Assembly: GCF_902148845.1 (NCBI RefSeq)
Contig: NC_043748.1
Location: forward strand, 12,244,445 to 12,308,444
Source: Salarias fasciatus
Taxonomy: Eukaryota; Chordata; Actinopteri; Blenniiformes; Blenniidae
Reading direction: 5' to 3'
Length of the DNA stretch: 64,000 nucleotides
In this document: positions 1 through 12,930 of the stretch, piece after piece
Position numbering within the stretch: position 1 is the first letter of the stretch
Layout of the letters: the number at the start of each line of letters is the position of its first letter
Position numbers and translations under genes: made by a program
The notes under the pieces: generated by a model
What the model saw: only the letters and a program-made list of their open reading frames with translations
Database searches by the model: none
What the model was told of the DNA's origin: nothing

Positions 1-420
1 ATATAAAACGAGGCAACAGAAACCAGAGCTTGTCTGATGATAACTTGGCATCTGGACCTAAGGATTGAATTTCTTTTTGATGCTGACACTGTTAAAGAGT
101 TCAGTCAGTAAAAAACAGTCATTATTTCCTTTCATAGTCAGCACAATCAAGGAGGTAAAACAATATGCTTCCTGGCAAAGGAAAAAAAAAAACCCAGCAG
201 AATTGCTTTGCAGATGTTGGACACTGCAGCCCTCTTCAGCGTAAGTGAGTGTGGTGAAGGCAGAGTGTGTTTGTGAAGGTTTGTGAGGTAAACCGAGCAG
301 CTGAGTTCGAGGATGCAGACTCACACTCAGCACATTGTGGCAGCCTGGACACCTGCGGCTGAGGGCAATGTGCTGAGAGGAGGGAATCTTTAAAAAGGCT
401 GCAATAACTAAACATTGAGG

Positions 421-422
<2 letters not shown>

Positions 423-463
<41 letters not shown>

Positions 464-467
464 TGTG

Positions 468-498
<31 letters not shown>
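423..498. repeat. Compound (TA)n(TG)n microsatellite
   Basis: An alternating TA run of about 37 bases is followed by a TG run of about 36 bases with one interruption. It lies in the coro7 intron after the last visible exon. Confidence 0.97.
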
Positions 499-573
499 AC
501 AACCAGACTAAAAGAAAAAAGTAAAATCAAAGTAATGAATGAAAAAGTCAGAAAAGTGTCACAAAAAGCTCAC

Positions 574-2879
574 CGTTTCATCTGCAGAGCATGTTACCAG
601 GAGACTCTCATCGAAGGGAGAAAAGTCCATATCAGTCACCAGATCTAATGGAGGGAATAAAAAAATGAGTTGAAATTTCAAGAATAAGCCGTCTGGATCT
701 CTCATATCGTTTAAGATTTAATATAAAAGGACCAACCAGAATGGCAGGAAATGTGTGTGACTGTCCACTGGCCGTCTGAACCAGGTCTGACTGAAGACAG
801 GCCCAGCATGCCGCCTCCTGCAGACACAGAGAGCATCCAGGAGTACAGACTTTTCAAATATACTCTCTGAAAGTTTATATCAGGTCATTATTTTAAAAAA
901 TAATAATTAAAAAAGTGCATGTGTGAAGCTACAATACCGAACAATGCTTAGTTTTCAAATGGACTGATTAAGTGATGTGCAAATTTTGCACTCACATAAT
1001 GTGATCAAAAACCAGCCTGAAACTGTGGATCCATTGAGCTTCATTAAGCAAATGCTCATGTTCAGCTATACTTCATGCCTTACCAGCCTGCTCAGAGTTG
1101 AAAGCCACCAGCTTGGAGCTTGCCTGGATGTGGTTCCCCTGGCAGGAGAAGGAGCCAGCACGGACATTGTTGATCCACTCCTACATTCAAAGATATGTGC
1201 AGCATGAACGAAGGGTCAAAGTGGAGAAAGCTGATCTTTCATACTGCACACAGACAGTCGTGATCATTATGAAAAGAACCACGCATGATTTAGCTGCTCC
1301 CACATTAAGAAGAAAAATAAAGTGAACACTGCAATCAACAGGAAGGATCTTGCTGAGTGCACACATACACACACACATACACACACTCATACAGTGGAGA
1401 GGAAGTAGAGAAGCTCCCTGAGTTGCACAGAGGGGAACTTTTAAAACCTCTTTCATAACTTAACAAGGCCAAAGAAGCAGGAGGACAGTGTGTCTGTACA
1501 ACATGCTCCAGCAGGCACTGATCGGACATTTGGTCAACAGAGGAAACTTCAACACAACACCTGGAGAAACAGCTCAGCTGCTGCTCCATTACACTCCATT
1601 ATTATGTCAAAGATCTAAATTTATTTTATACACACTACATGTTTTCTTTAAGGAGATATAGACAACAAGGGATGTACAATCATTAATCTTTCATGCTGCT
1701 TACGAATTGCGTCCTACATCTAATGATTGATATTGAGGTTTATTAAAACCTATACTTCGAATACAGCACACACCTGAGGGTAAGAAACAAAATTATGTTG
1801 TTTGAGAAGAAAAAATAATGTTACAGCTTTGCTGTAATTAGATATTTTAACATCACATTAGATATCACTGTTAAAACCACAATAAAAACACTTGCATATA
1901 AGTGTAATTCACATACAAACATTGCATATTAACAAAAGAAGTGGACAAAATAATACTCTAAACTGATCTACTTATCAACACAGACTACTGGACTGTGACT
2001 TTTTTCTTTCATGACTTGGATATTATTCCACATCCTTTCAGAAGACACACGATGATCATTTCAGTGCTTGAAACCACGCCTCATTCATGCATTTCTCTGG
2101 CTGGTGGTGTGTGTTTAACATTTGCAGGTGTAAAGCACCACCTGCTGTGCAGATGAGACACAAACCGAGACCATCCGTGAGCCCTGCGCATGCCACGCAT
2201 TTCACTGTTTCTGTAAAAACACGACAAGGAGGGGGGTTACATAACACACCTCAGCAATGGAGGCGTGGGGCGTTCCGATTTCAGAGAAAAGGGTCTCAAA
2301 CGAGAGAGAAAAATGAAGATTTGTACGCAGCACACTGCAAACCCGTCCAGACATGTCGCCCCGTGCAATCTGAAAAAACTACTACCGTTGAAGAAGCATT
2401 GTGAATGTTATATCAACAAAGACCTTTTTATGTGCATGCGTGATGTGATATCTTAGAACATCTAAGAACACTAAGCTTGCATTCGATTAAATGCGGTTAA
2501 AAAAAATGAATGCATAGACAAGATGAACGTGGTGACAAGAACTAGAATGATGGGCGTCGCTGCAACATCCGATGTAGGTTAACAGCACCACGCATCAGCA
2601 TGGCACCTGGCATGTGACTATCAGCCCTTTATGAGTGCAAGTATGTGTATCCAGCCTTCAGCTCTTTCATTCCTGTGCAGGCGCCCAGATGCAGGAAGTT
2701 CAACATCCCTGCAGGCAGACAGGCGTTCCCCAAATCACAACTAAAGTAGCGCAGCTCACCGCCAAAGCGAACGATAGCAGGGGGAGCTGTGTCTATTCAG
2801 AAGCTCGTAAACTACTCACATCTTTCTTGGCAATTTTCGGAGTGGTGTTTTTATATTTGGAGGTCTTAAAGCGGTTCAT
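574..2879 (-). CDS. coro7: Coronin-7, first four coding exons (gene continues beyond left edge)
   Basis: Coronin-7 is a tandem WD40-propeller protein of the trans-Golgi network, involved in post-Golgi traffic and actin control. Four coding exons can be joined on the minus strand: 2820-2879 (start codon at 2879), 1084-1180, 737-817 and 574-644. All have GT-AG borders and phases fit at every junction. Together they encode about 103 residues. They begin MNRFKTSKYKNTTPK, pass through EWINNVRAGSFSCQGNHIQ and CHSDLVTDMDFSPFDESLL, and end in CSADET. These match the N-terminus and first WD repeat of vertebrate CORO7. Exon 4 ends in phase 0, and no continuation (expected to start near V-K-x-W-R-L) is visible between 1 and 573, so the rest lies outside the window. 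The start codon has A at -3. The gene stands head-to-head with dnaja3. Family identity is from remembered protein sequence and is strong. Confidence 0.93.
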
Positions 2880-3431
2880 GTTGCTCCCTCAAATTGACTT
2901 TGGTGCCTTCCGGGTGTCTCAGTTGAGCTGGTTGGTACAACACCGTCAACCTGTGAAGCCGAACCAACTGAAGACACGAACACTCCACACTGAGGTTTTT
3001 TCCAGATCCTGAAATTTTTTTCTTTTCTTTCAAGATCGATATAAAGCACACGTTCCAATTGAATAAATTGGAAATGTTTGAGCTTTTTCATTGTACTTTC
3101 ATATTATTGATAGTATTTATTCATAATTAATTCGTTACAAGAATGAAAACTCAAATAAATTATGGGAAAGTTCAACGAAACACTCGTCTGAGTGATACAT
3201 TGACTTATAGACGATCTTTACTTGAACTCGTGTCCTGATTGGCTAAAAATGTGCAAGCTCTAAATTGCAAAGCAGATGTGTTTTAAATAACATCCAGTAG
3301 GTGGCAGCAATGCTCCACTCACGTGACGAGCCGGAATAGAAGCAGCTAGAAGAAGAAGGAGCGCACCGCCCATCGTGGGGACGCGCACGCTGCGTCGGTC
3401 ATGCGCAGTGCGTCCTCCACGGAGTGCAGGA
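2880..3431. promoter_or_regulatory. Shared bidirectional promoter region of coro7 and dnaja3
   Basis: Only 552 bases separate the two divergent start codons. The segment contains an E-box CACGTG at 3320-3325, an ETS-like CCGGAA at 3331-3336, a reverse CCAAT (ATTGG) near 3238, and a CpG-rich stretch from about 3360. Two near-matches to the NRF1 site, around 3382-3392 and 3402-3411, would suit a mitochondrial chaperone. The sites are seen in the sequence; use as a shared promoter is inferred. Confidence 0.6.
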
Positions 3432-6400
3432 ATGATGGCGTCCTCGGCTGCCCGCTGCTCCTCACGCTGGATCGCAGTTGTCGTGTCCTCCGGACAGCGG
3501 AGGGCTGTCGGCGCCGTTGTCTGCTCCGGCCATGGAGGGGCCCGGAGTTTGTCCACACTGGGGTCGGGAAGGGCGTGGAGCGGCGCGGCCTCGGGCTGCG
3601 GCGGCTCGGCCACGGCGTTGACATTGAGAGGGCTGTCAGGTGAGGGCTGCACCGGCCATACGGGGCTAGGCTAGGCTAAGCTAGGCGAGGCTACATCAGC
3701 TTGTAAACACCAGGTTATTCAAGACAGTGCGCAAGAGACAGCTGATCGCGCGAAGCTGTGCATTTGAACGATGGAGATTAGAGTTTGGAGCCGTGTCGCG
3801 CTAGTTTTGACGCACATTTTATAAAGTTCATGGAGTGTGATGCAATCAATTCTGCTAACTTTAGAGACGCCAAGTTCAATCTGAAGTAGAGCCGGTTTCA
3901 AACTCAGATTGTACCAGATCCCCAATGCAACTCTTACAATTAATGTATGAAGTTGTCATGGTTGAGTTTTGCTGCATGGGTTGTCGAGCTGTTTACTTCT
4001 GTTACTGCTATTAGCAGAGCTACTAACCCAGTTGGCGCAAGTCTTCTTCACATGAAAAGGCTTTTGTCTTTCTCGAAGGTTTATCTAATTTAGGTTAGGT
4101 CAGATTTTAGGGTAAATCTGTACTTTCTCCGATATAAAATAACTAAATTGTAAGAGATACACTATTCAACCTGGTCGAATTTTGAAATGCAGATCCCATC
4201 ATGCCTGTTTAGACGTTTCAGCCTTTTCAATGAGTCTAAAGAAAACACTAGATACATTTACATTCTCCAGGGCTTGATAAAGGCCAGTAAAACTGGGTAA
4301 ACAATGTTAAAAGATGATTTCAAACTTCATTCTGTTTACTTTAGGAATAATATGAAAGCCTCAATTTGACTTGTTGACTAATGCTGGAGCAGTGTCTAGG
4401 TTTACCTGCACGAGATAAAGACCAAATACTCTGAGTAAAGAGTCAAAACTGTTAGTGATCGAGAGAGAGCTGGACTTAACTTGTGTCTCCTCCTTTCAGG
4501 GCTCAAGTCCCCCCATGCTCTCTACAGGCTGTCTTTTCACACAAGTGCCCCTGCGAGCAGTAAGCAGGACTTCTACCAGGTTCTCGGGGTTCCTCGCACA
4601 GCATCCCAGAAAGAGATCAAGAAAGCTTACTATCAGGTGTGTTCCTGCCTGACACACTCTCATTGATTGCGGGTAAGAAGCTATATGAAGAGGCTAACAG
4701 TATGTCGTGTTGGTTTCTCTCAGATGGCCAAAAAATACCACCCTGACACCAACAAGGACGACCCACAGGCCAAGGAAAAATTTGCTCAGCTGGCTGAAGC
4801 ATATGAGGTTTGGTTTCAGTCCCTGTTTAAGCTTTTACTTGGTGTGCTTGTAGCACATTGTCAGTGATGTGACTCCACTGTCTCGCTTTGTGCTCCTCAC
4901 AGGTCCTCAGTGATGAAGTGAAGAGGAAGCAGTATGACACATACGGCTCAGCCGGCTTTGATGCCGGCCAGGCGGGCGGAGGCCAGCAGTACTGGAGCGG
5001 ACAGACCAGCAACATCGACCCCGAGGAGCTTTTCCGCAAAATCTTTGGAGAGTTTTCAGGTGGTCGTGGCTTTGGAGACTTTAACGCCATATTCGATCAG
5101 CCACAGGAGGTTAGTGGGATGCTATTAAAATAAGTAATTCTTTCTTCTTTCTTTTTTAATGAGCTGTAAACTGATGCTGATTGTAGTTGTTTATTTACAA
5201 ATGTTTGTTTTCTCTCTGTTTTTGCTGCAGTACATTATGGAGCTGACATTCACACAGGCTGCAAAGGGGGTCAATAAAGAGATATCGATCAACATAGACG
5301 CCGCCTGTCAGCGCTGCGATGGGAAAGGCCACGAGCCTGGAACCAAAGTGCAGCACTGCCACTACTGCAACGGCTCCGGCATGGTGAGGACTCCGCTTTA
5401 CTGCTTTGATCCTCTATGCTTAAATACGTGTGATCCCAGATCCACAATCTGTTTTTTTTTATTTTCACTTTAAAAAAAAAAAGCAGTAATTTGTTTTATG
5501 CTGCCCTTCTTCCATACACTTTAAAGTGCTGCTCAGATAACCTTGCCTCGCTCTCTAGGAAACGGTGAACACAGGACCGTTTGTGATGCGCTCCACGTGT
5601 CGCCGCTGTGGCGGCAAAGGCACCGTCATTTCGAACCCGTGCCACACCTGCCGCGGCACGGGGCAGACCAAGCAGAGGAGGACGGTGATGGTTCCTGTGC
5701 CTGCAGGTCAGTCGCTTCATCAGCAGGGTTCACATGTTATCAGAGGTTTTCTTTTTCTTTATGCTATTATCAACAACCTCTGGTTGTATAGATTTGATTT
5801 CTCTTGATCTCTGCTCCCAGGTGTGGAGGACGGCCAGACTGTCAGAATGCCTGTCGGAAAGAAGGAGGTCTTCATCACATTTCGGGTTGGTTCTAGTGTC
5901 TCGCAACAAATCATATTTACCTCAGTGTCTCCTCATTGGGATTATTTGTGTGTATTGTTGGTGCACGAACCTCTAATCTTGTGTTTGCACGTGACGTGTC
6001 CAGGTCCAGAAAAGCCCCGTGTTCCGGAGGGACGGCGCCGACATCCACTCCGACCTTCACGTCTCTGTGGCTCAGGCCATCCTGGGCGGCACGGCCAGAA
6101 CGCAGGGCCTTTACGAAACACTCAACCTAACAGTGAGCAGACAGACCTTCCTGTTGTCGGACATATTCCAGATGCCGTGCCTTTTAATAAGCGGTTGTTT
6201 TTGTTTTTTCCATCCTCAGATCCCTGCAGGCGTTCAGACAGACCAGAGGATCCGCCTGTCAGGGAAAGGAATCGCACGTGTCAGCGGCTACGGCTTCGGA
6301 GATCATTATATTCACATTAAAATGAAAATACCGAAGTACGTGAGACTTGATAAACACGTTTTTTGTCAACATAAAACTGAGTTAACATAATCCAGCTTCA

Positions 6401-6798
6401 TTGAGACATTGCGTTTCTCTGCAGGACGCTGACGGACAGACAGAGATCTCTGATCATGAGCTTCGCGGAGGATGAGACGGAGGTCGAGGGGACGGTCAAT
6501 GGAGTCACTTCCACCGCCACGGGTGAGGAGTCAGTCTCTCCGACACTCAGCTGCTGTTTTCCTCCCTCTTCTCCCGCTGGCCACACCTCCACTGACTTTA
6601 TGTGCATCTTTAATCCTCTGAAATTGGGCTTAAAAGAGGAAAGTCGTGCACTGATGCAGTGTTGATCTCTGTCCAGGTGGGGGCAGCGGTGGTAAGCGGT
6701 CTGAGGCAGGGCAGAGAGTGCGTAGCAAGAAGGAAGCAGAGTTGACACAAGAGGGAGGCTTCCTCTCCAAATTAAAGAAATTGTTTAGCTCTTCTTAA
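3432..6798 (+). CDS. dnaja3: DnaJ homolog subfamily A member 3, mitochondrial (Tid1-type Hsp40)
   Basis: A mitochondrial Hsp40 that stimulates the ATPase of mitochondrial Hsp70 and takes part in protein folding and apoptosis control. Eleven coding exons: 3432-3639, 4500-4636, 4724-4807, 4903-5109, 5231-5383, 5559-5706, 5821-5885, 6004-6132, 6220-6335, 6425-6522, 6677-6798. Total 1467 bases, 488 residues; human is about 480. The N-terminus is Arg/Ser/Ala-rich, as in a matrix-targeting peptide. The J domain spans about 92-158 with HPD in [11 protein letters not shown]. Four zinc-finger motifs follow ([32 protein letters not shown]), then the C-terminal substrate domains. The C-terminus [12 protein letters not shown] is that of the short DNAJA3 isoform. 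Two adjacent ATGs open the frame (3432, 3435); the second has the better Kozak context, so the true first residue could be either. Confidence 0.97.
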
Positions 6799-7685
6799 CA
6801 GCCACAAACCAGGTAGGACTGGTTGTTGATTTTTTATAAATGTTAGCTGAGAGTTTTTGTCTGACTTTACTTTTTCTTTTTTCGTGTTCACAAAAGTAAA
6901 AATTAATGCACAACACTTTTTGTTTTGGTTTGTTCTGTTTTTTTCATCTGGTTTGTGGCTGTGGCACGAAGTTGCGTCCACCCCAACATTGAGCTGGATG
7001 ACCAACTCCTTATGAGGCTGTTATAGATATTTGCTTCTTTCCTTCCAAACTGAGTCTGCGGATGTTTTTTTTTATTTCCTTTTCAAGGTAAACGATCATC
7101 CTACAACTGAGAGGCTCCATCAGCGGGGTCAGAGGTCGGGGAGATGACATAAGGACTGCCACATGCTGAAGAAACAGAGGAAAGAGGAGCATTGGAACTG
7201 TTTATCTATCCAGCGTGACAAAGTCAAAGGAGAACCAACTGTAGCCTCAGCATAGCTTGGATCCACGTCAGAAGACGTTCCAGTTTAATCACCTCACAGT
7301 CGGCGCATGTTGGGAGTTTCATTGATTACCAACAGAACAGTGACTGCAGAGTTCATCTGCATCAAAAGATATCGTATTGACAAAGACTTCGGATTAGAGT
7401 CTATAAAGATTATCGGAGTTAAATGGTTCTTTTGGCTCTTTACATGTTGTTACAGATGGAACATGAAGTTTACTTCTGTTGTGCAGGTGGAAGTTTTCGC
7501 CTTTCTACTGTGGAGGGATTAGGCTTCCCTGACCTGTGAACCCTGATTGTTCAATCTTTAACCTTTCACACCATGATAGAAACAATGTCTATTTGTTCCA
7601 AACTGTAATCATATTTGTACATAGACAGCAGCAGATCATACATGCATCAGTGTGTCGCATAGCAGCGGGTTTACTGTACAGTTCT

Positions 7686-7691
7686 AATAAA
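7686..7691 (+). terminator. Polyadenylation signal AATAAA, dnaja3
   Basis: A canonical hexamer about 890 bases after the dnaja3 stop codon. It implies a 3' UTR of about 0.9 kb (6799 to about 7710). No competing gene on the plus strand lies in between. Confidence 0.75.
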
Positions 7692-7816
7692 GCTTTGGTC
7701 TGGTATTAAGATTATTCCACCTAAATCATCCGCTAAACAGACTGGCTGCTCGGCTCTCTTGCTCGTACTAAAAAATAAAATGGGGTAAAAAATTCAAACT
7801 TCCCATCAGAATAACA

Positions 7817-7822
7817 TTTATT
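7817..7822 (-). terminator. Polyadenylation signal (AATAAA on the minus strand), hmox2
   Basis: TTTATT on the plus strand reads AATAAA on the minus strand. If used, it gives hmox2 a 3' UTR of about 2.2 kb (9999 down to about 7800). The stretch 7823-9999 has no recognisable coding exon on either strand, is AT-rich and holds a 15-base A run near 8794, which fits a UTR. Assignment is by position only. Confidence 0.5.
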
Positions 7823-9999
7823 TCCAAGAAGCGTAACAAAAACATTTGCTGTATCTTTTTATGCTTGTTTTTACATCATACTCTAGTTGTTTTTTTTTTC
7901 AATCGATCAAACATGAGCTCAACAGGGTGAAGTCCACATGGAAAAGCCTCCAGCTGCCTCCTGTCGATAAATCAGCTGTGACCCAAAACCCCAATGAATC
8001 GAGTTTGTTTCATCATGAACGTGGAAACATTTTAATCATTGACAGCATAATCTCACACAATGAGAGTGTTCTAGTCGGTCACTGATAAAGCTTTTAATAG
8101 ATGCACAAAGGGATTAGAGGAGAGTTAATGAAAATGCAACAATTCAAAATCAACATGAATTAATCAAAAGAATTTCATATATCGCCGTCACGCCTCTTCC
8201 GTTTGTCAAAAAACACTGAAGCAAAGCCATTCACCTTGCTTGCATTGTAAAAATGAATTAACATGAAACACACAGGTGTGTATCAAACAGCCTTTGCATC
8301 AGTCCTCCATGTAACGCCCAACGTGAACCTGAGACTTTCAAAATACAAAACATCATTATTCCTATTTCTCTGTGTCTAATATCGATGAGCTGCACTACAA
8401 CCGTTACCCTGAAGGAAAAAAAAAATACCGCACATCCATTTCTGCATGAATGCCGTTGTGCAAATTACCGGCACAGACAACCTGACTGAAGTGTTGCTTT
8501 TCCGCTGGTACGTTTTGGTCATCCGAGTCTGAACTGCCACGGAGGAGGAAAACAAAGTTCAGGATAAATATTCATCTTTACGTACGCTACATACTGTATT
8601 CACACCACTGAATTAATCTTATCTATCTGGGAATTACCCCTATATACAGTATTGGTGATGCCTACACAGGTCAATAAGAGTTTAAATTAGTTACATCCAT
8701 CAGAAATGGATGCATAAACCGTAACACTCAGATATACTGTAAGTAACCTTCAAGTAAAAGTCTATTACAAGAATAAAGCATTATTATTATTTAAAAAAAA
8801 AAAAAAAAGGTTATTTCCTTCTAAAACCATGGAATCACCCCTTGGTCCTAATATAGGCTCCAGGGAGAGGTATTACTACACCAGCAATGATTCATTCATT
8901 TTTGGATATTTAAGCTGTGCAATTATATCAACAGGCAGGTTTTTGTTTGTTTTTTTAAACCCATACTAATACAAGATGCACGATCACAGATGTTCCCAAC
9001 AGCAAAATAGCATAAGTGAACATGCACTGGCAGGTATCAACATATTCTGCATATTTACTTCTAGCTGTTTGTCGTCCTCATGCCAAAAAACTGAAAAGCT
9101 CATGAATCCTATTACTGGCTTTCAGGACAGACAAACACAAGCGTCTGGGAAATAAATGTGAAATAGTAGAAAACAGCAGCCGTGACGAGACAAACGCTGA
9201 CACTTGTTCTCATTCAAGGCCTGATCAGCGCGACCTGTCGAGTCTCCTGGATAAATACACTGTTTAAATAAGATATCACTGTTCAGCAAGCCCAGATTTT
9301 CAAGGGAAAATAAATCAGTTCAATTATGAAACCACAAAAGGAGCGTGGGAAGGATAAAGAGTTGGGAAAGAGCAACGATAACGTCAGGAATCGGACGTAT
9401 GTTGCACATCTGATGTGACCATCATCGTTTTGCATAATCAATAGAATTTTTCTATTCATCCAAACTGCTGAATGAAACTACAAGAAATGTAACAACTTGA
9501 CCAGTTTATACGCTTTTTTAACCATTTAAACCATTTTTTATATATGTATATATTTGTCTCTGGTGCTTCAAATGTAATCACAGTTTGTGAAACCCTGAAT
9601 CATAAGCTTGTCTATGATTATGATAAATTATGGTTAGATTTAAACTAAAATACTGATTTAATTTGAGTTAAAATGACAGTTCTATCAGTAATGGCAAATA
9701 TTTGCACAGCATATTGTGAAAGCGGTGGAGAACACTGTATCAAGCTGCGGCTTGATGGATAACATCGACGTCTTAATGGTCCTAATGCTCTTTTTGTTTG
9801 AACTGCACAGCTGGAGAGCGATCCCAGGCTATTTTAAGCTTCCGATTCTAGGACACATGAAATAGGCTTGGAGCTGAGCTTGAATGTTTTGATTAAACGA
9901 CGACATGGTGGAAATTTCTCCGTCTCCTCGCTGTCCTCCCGTCTCCGATCCTCTGTCGTGTTTCCCACCCGGCAGCAGGGTAACGGACCCAGGTTCAGG

Positions 10000-11685
10000 T
10001 CACATCAGGTACCATGCAAGCAATCCAGCTAAGGCAGCACACCAGGTGGCACACAGCACCTGTCCCGTTGGGTGTCGGAGGACGGCCATGGCCAGCTGAC
10101 AGACGTACGCTTTTCCACCGGAGGCAGCTGTGGCCGCAAGAAACGAAGAAACCTTCAGAAAACAAGCTGAGATTCTCAGAACTGCTTTCAGTGACACACA
10201 GCTTACCCATTTGTGCGGCATAGTAGGGGCACTTGCTGATGTCTCCCCCCGTTGTTCCATGGACGGGCATACCGGCATCCAGAACTTCCTCCTGGATGGA
10301 TTTTCCCATCTCCTCTAACTCATCAAACACCTGCCGGCACAAAGAAAGTCTGTGAGATTTAAGCTCACTCCATCTGAAGCCAACTCTTTTCCCACTTTTA
10401 GCCTTTTCTTCTCTCAGATGAACCGAGTTTTCTGACACGCAGCAGTTAGCTATCGTAATTTGACATCAGCATCATCAATTTCCAAGCTGCTGAGCTGACA
10501 CAAACTCATCATAAACTGGGTTTAAACAACAGTCTTTCTTTTCCAGAAATTATTTTTAAATGCATTAAACATGTGACTAAGAATTCAGAAATACTGGAGT
10601 ATACTTCAGACAATCGTACTGATTGCTCACTCATTTCCACACACGCAACATCATATCCAGTTCTCCAGTTTCTCTTCCTTCGGCCTGACCTCTCACCTCC
10701 ATGTTAAACAGGAAGGCCTTGACGGCCTCGTCCACCAGCTTCTTCTTTGTTTCCACGTTGAGGTCCAGCTCGTTCATGCGACTTCGGTACAGCTGCTTAA
10801 ACGCTTTGGCACTATGGATGGCCTCAAACTGATAGAACTCCAGACCCTCTCCTGTGGGCGGCAGCTTCAACGCTCTCTGCGCCACCTTCTTCAGCACTTG
10901 CCCCCCCGACAGGTCTCCCATGTATCGGGTGTAGGCGTGGGCCACCAGCAGCACGGGGTCTTCCTGGCCAACTTGGTGGATTCGGTCCACGTAGCGCTGC
11001 GTAGCTGGGGAGCAGCTGACCTGACTCTCCCAGTCGGGACCGTAAAAGTACTCCAGGTCTCGGGCCAGAGCCTCATGGCGGTGCAGCTCTGCCGGGAAAT
11101 AAAGAGGAGCAAAGTGGGGATGGTCCTTGTTCCTTTCAATTTCCTCCTCCATGGCCGAGTATGTGTAGTAAAGTGCCACAGCGCCAAGCTGGGGTAGAAA
11201 AAAAAAAAAAAACCAGTGTATTTTTAGTGCACTTAACGTTTTACATCATTCCATAAAGCAGGAAAAAAAAAGGCAATTTTTGATGCTTAATGTTCAATTG
11301 ATTTCTTTTATGTTCCCTTTTGGGTTTTTTTTTTTTTGCTAGATTTTTGTCCTCATTTTGTTGCAAAGACTCCCTTCATTTATTTGTTTTGAAAAGCATT
11401 CACTCCACTTTGTTCCAGACTGACCTTGAACAGCTCTTTGCGGATGCGTCCCCTGAGAAAATCTTTGACAAACTGAGTGTTTTCAGCCTTTTCATGGACC
11501 TCCTTTGTTCCTGCTGCTAGCATCTCAGACAGGTCCTCCGGACTGGGGGGTAAAAACATCAGCATGTAACAACAATAATGATATTAATAATAATAACATT
11601 ACTAGCCAGTGACTTACCTGAGAGTTTCTTCTTTCTCCTCATAAACAGGCCCTCCTCCATTAGACACAGTTCCTGCTGTTTCCAT
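10000..11685 (-). CDS. hmox2: Heme oxygenase 2
   Basis: Heme oxygenase cleaves heme to biliverdin, CO and ferrous iron at the ER face, using electrons from cytochrome P450 reductase. Five coding exons on the minus strand, 5' to 3': 11618-11685, 11425-11542, 10697-11188, 10207-10330, 10000-10127. Total 930 bases, 309 residues; human HMOX2 is 316. The proximal heme-ligand His is residue 39 in [17 protein letters not shown]. The family signature is intact ([18 protein letters not shown]). The C-terminus is a hydrophobic tail anchor ending GLLAWYLM. One heme-regulatory Cys-Pro motif is present (SKCPYYAAQ); the second, known in mammalian HMOX2, is absent. The extended N-terminus and tail fit HMOX2 better than HMOX1. 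The start codon has A at -3 and G at +4. Confidence 0.96.
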
Positions 11686-12930
11686 CTTCTCCAGCGACAG
11701 TGCAATAATCTTTTATGACTTTTAGATTACCCTGCCATCAGAACAAAACATTAGGCTACCAGTTAACAAACAGTAAAGTAAAACAACAATTAATCAGCTA
11801 TGAGTGTACTTAGTAGTTATTATATAAGCTTCCATTACAAGTATTTTGACTTAGGCATGAATGATTACTATGATCCATATGGCTGTAACTGCTATCTGAG
11901 CCAAGACTGCACAACTACATCTCATGGTAAACAAAGCAACAATGCAAAGGTGCAGCTGTCACTGTGGTGTATAAGTGCATTATCACACTGTACGAAATTC
12001 ACAAAAGGAATGGCATTTCATTTTAAATTAAATCCTTACCAGATCAACGGGAATGGCCACAAAATATAATACAATTACAGCTATAAGATCAATGGACCTA
12101 CATTCGAATTACTTTCTAAACAAAATCAAAGTGACTTATATTTCCCGACAGATGTTAAGACAAATCTCAGAAGACCCACAGGTAATAAAGTAGCTCTTAG
12201 CGACAGGCAGCAGTGATTTTATAATTAGAACAGCGGAGCCGACGTAAAGCGCACTATCCTTCACTGTGGATGACAGACAATAATGGTGATGATCTGAATA
12301 TGCCTTCTGCCAGCTGATTTAAGCCTCTGGCCCTAATCTAATCAAAAGATCAAATAAATCAATGCCAGATTGAAGGCTGCTACTGTATGAGAGCGGCGAG
12401 CTGGCTTTACGTGGAGGAGAAAGCCTTCAACAGTATACAAGCTGGAGTTACACATACAAAAACAAAGGGCACAAAAAGCACAATGCATGCCTTCTGGTGT
12501 TTACCAGGAGCCTCAAAGAAGGACTTACAGTAAGGCCAGTGCTCGAAAAGGCGATTTATTAGAGTATTTCAAATCAGGACAGATCCTCGCGTTGACAAGA
12601 CATCAGTATCACACGCCACTTGGCCACAAATGCTATAGCTGATGTTAAAATCCTGTAATTTGTCAAGTGTATCATTTGGACAGAGCTAACTTTGTTGGCT
12701 GACGTTAGCTAAGTTAGCTCAAAGCTAGCAAACACAGCACTAACAGCCTAACAAACGCGTTTCCTCTTCGGATGAGCTGACTTATATTGCTTTACAAGGT
12801 CTGGGCTGGTCTTTTACTTCTGAAATCAACTTTCAATGGCTTTGGTATGGTCAATACAAGAAGATTAACAAACCTTGAGACCGAAGGGAAGCAGGTAGCG
12901 GAGGTCCAGAACAAAGTGCGCGCGGCTCCG
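11686..12930 (-). other. hmox2: hmox2 5' untranslated exons (inferred)
   Basis: The first coding exon appears to extend upstream to an acceptor ending ATGGCAG, giving exon 11618-11731. A leader exon may lie at about 12874-12930, with a donor at 12873 reading GTTTGTT on the minus strand, inside a GC-rich patch. These boundaries come from splice-site sequence only, and the start of transcription is a guess. Confidence 0.4.

Noticed and set aside
236-430. A fifth coro7 exon within 1-573
   Set aside because: Frames here do not continue the WD-repeat sequence expected after SADET, and no acceptor precedes a V-K-x-W-like codon string.
2087-3012. Plus-strand frames of 105 and 125 codons left of dnaja3
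   Set aside because: They overlap coro7 intron 1 and exon 1 on the other strand and show no homology.
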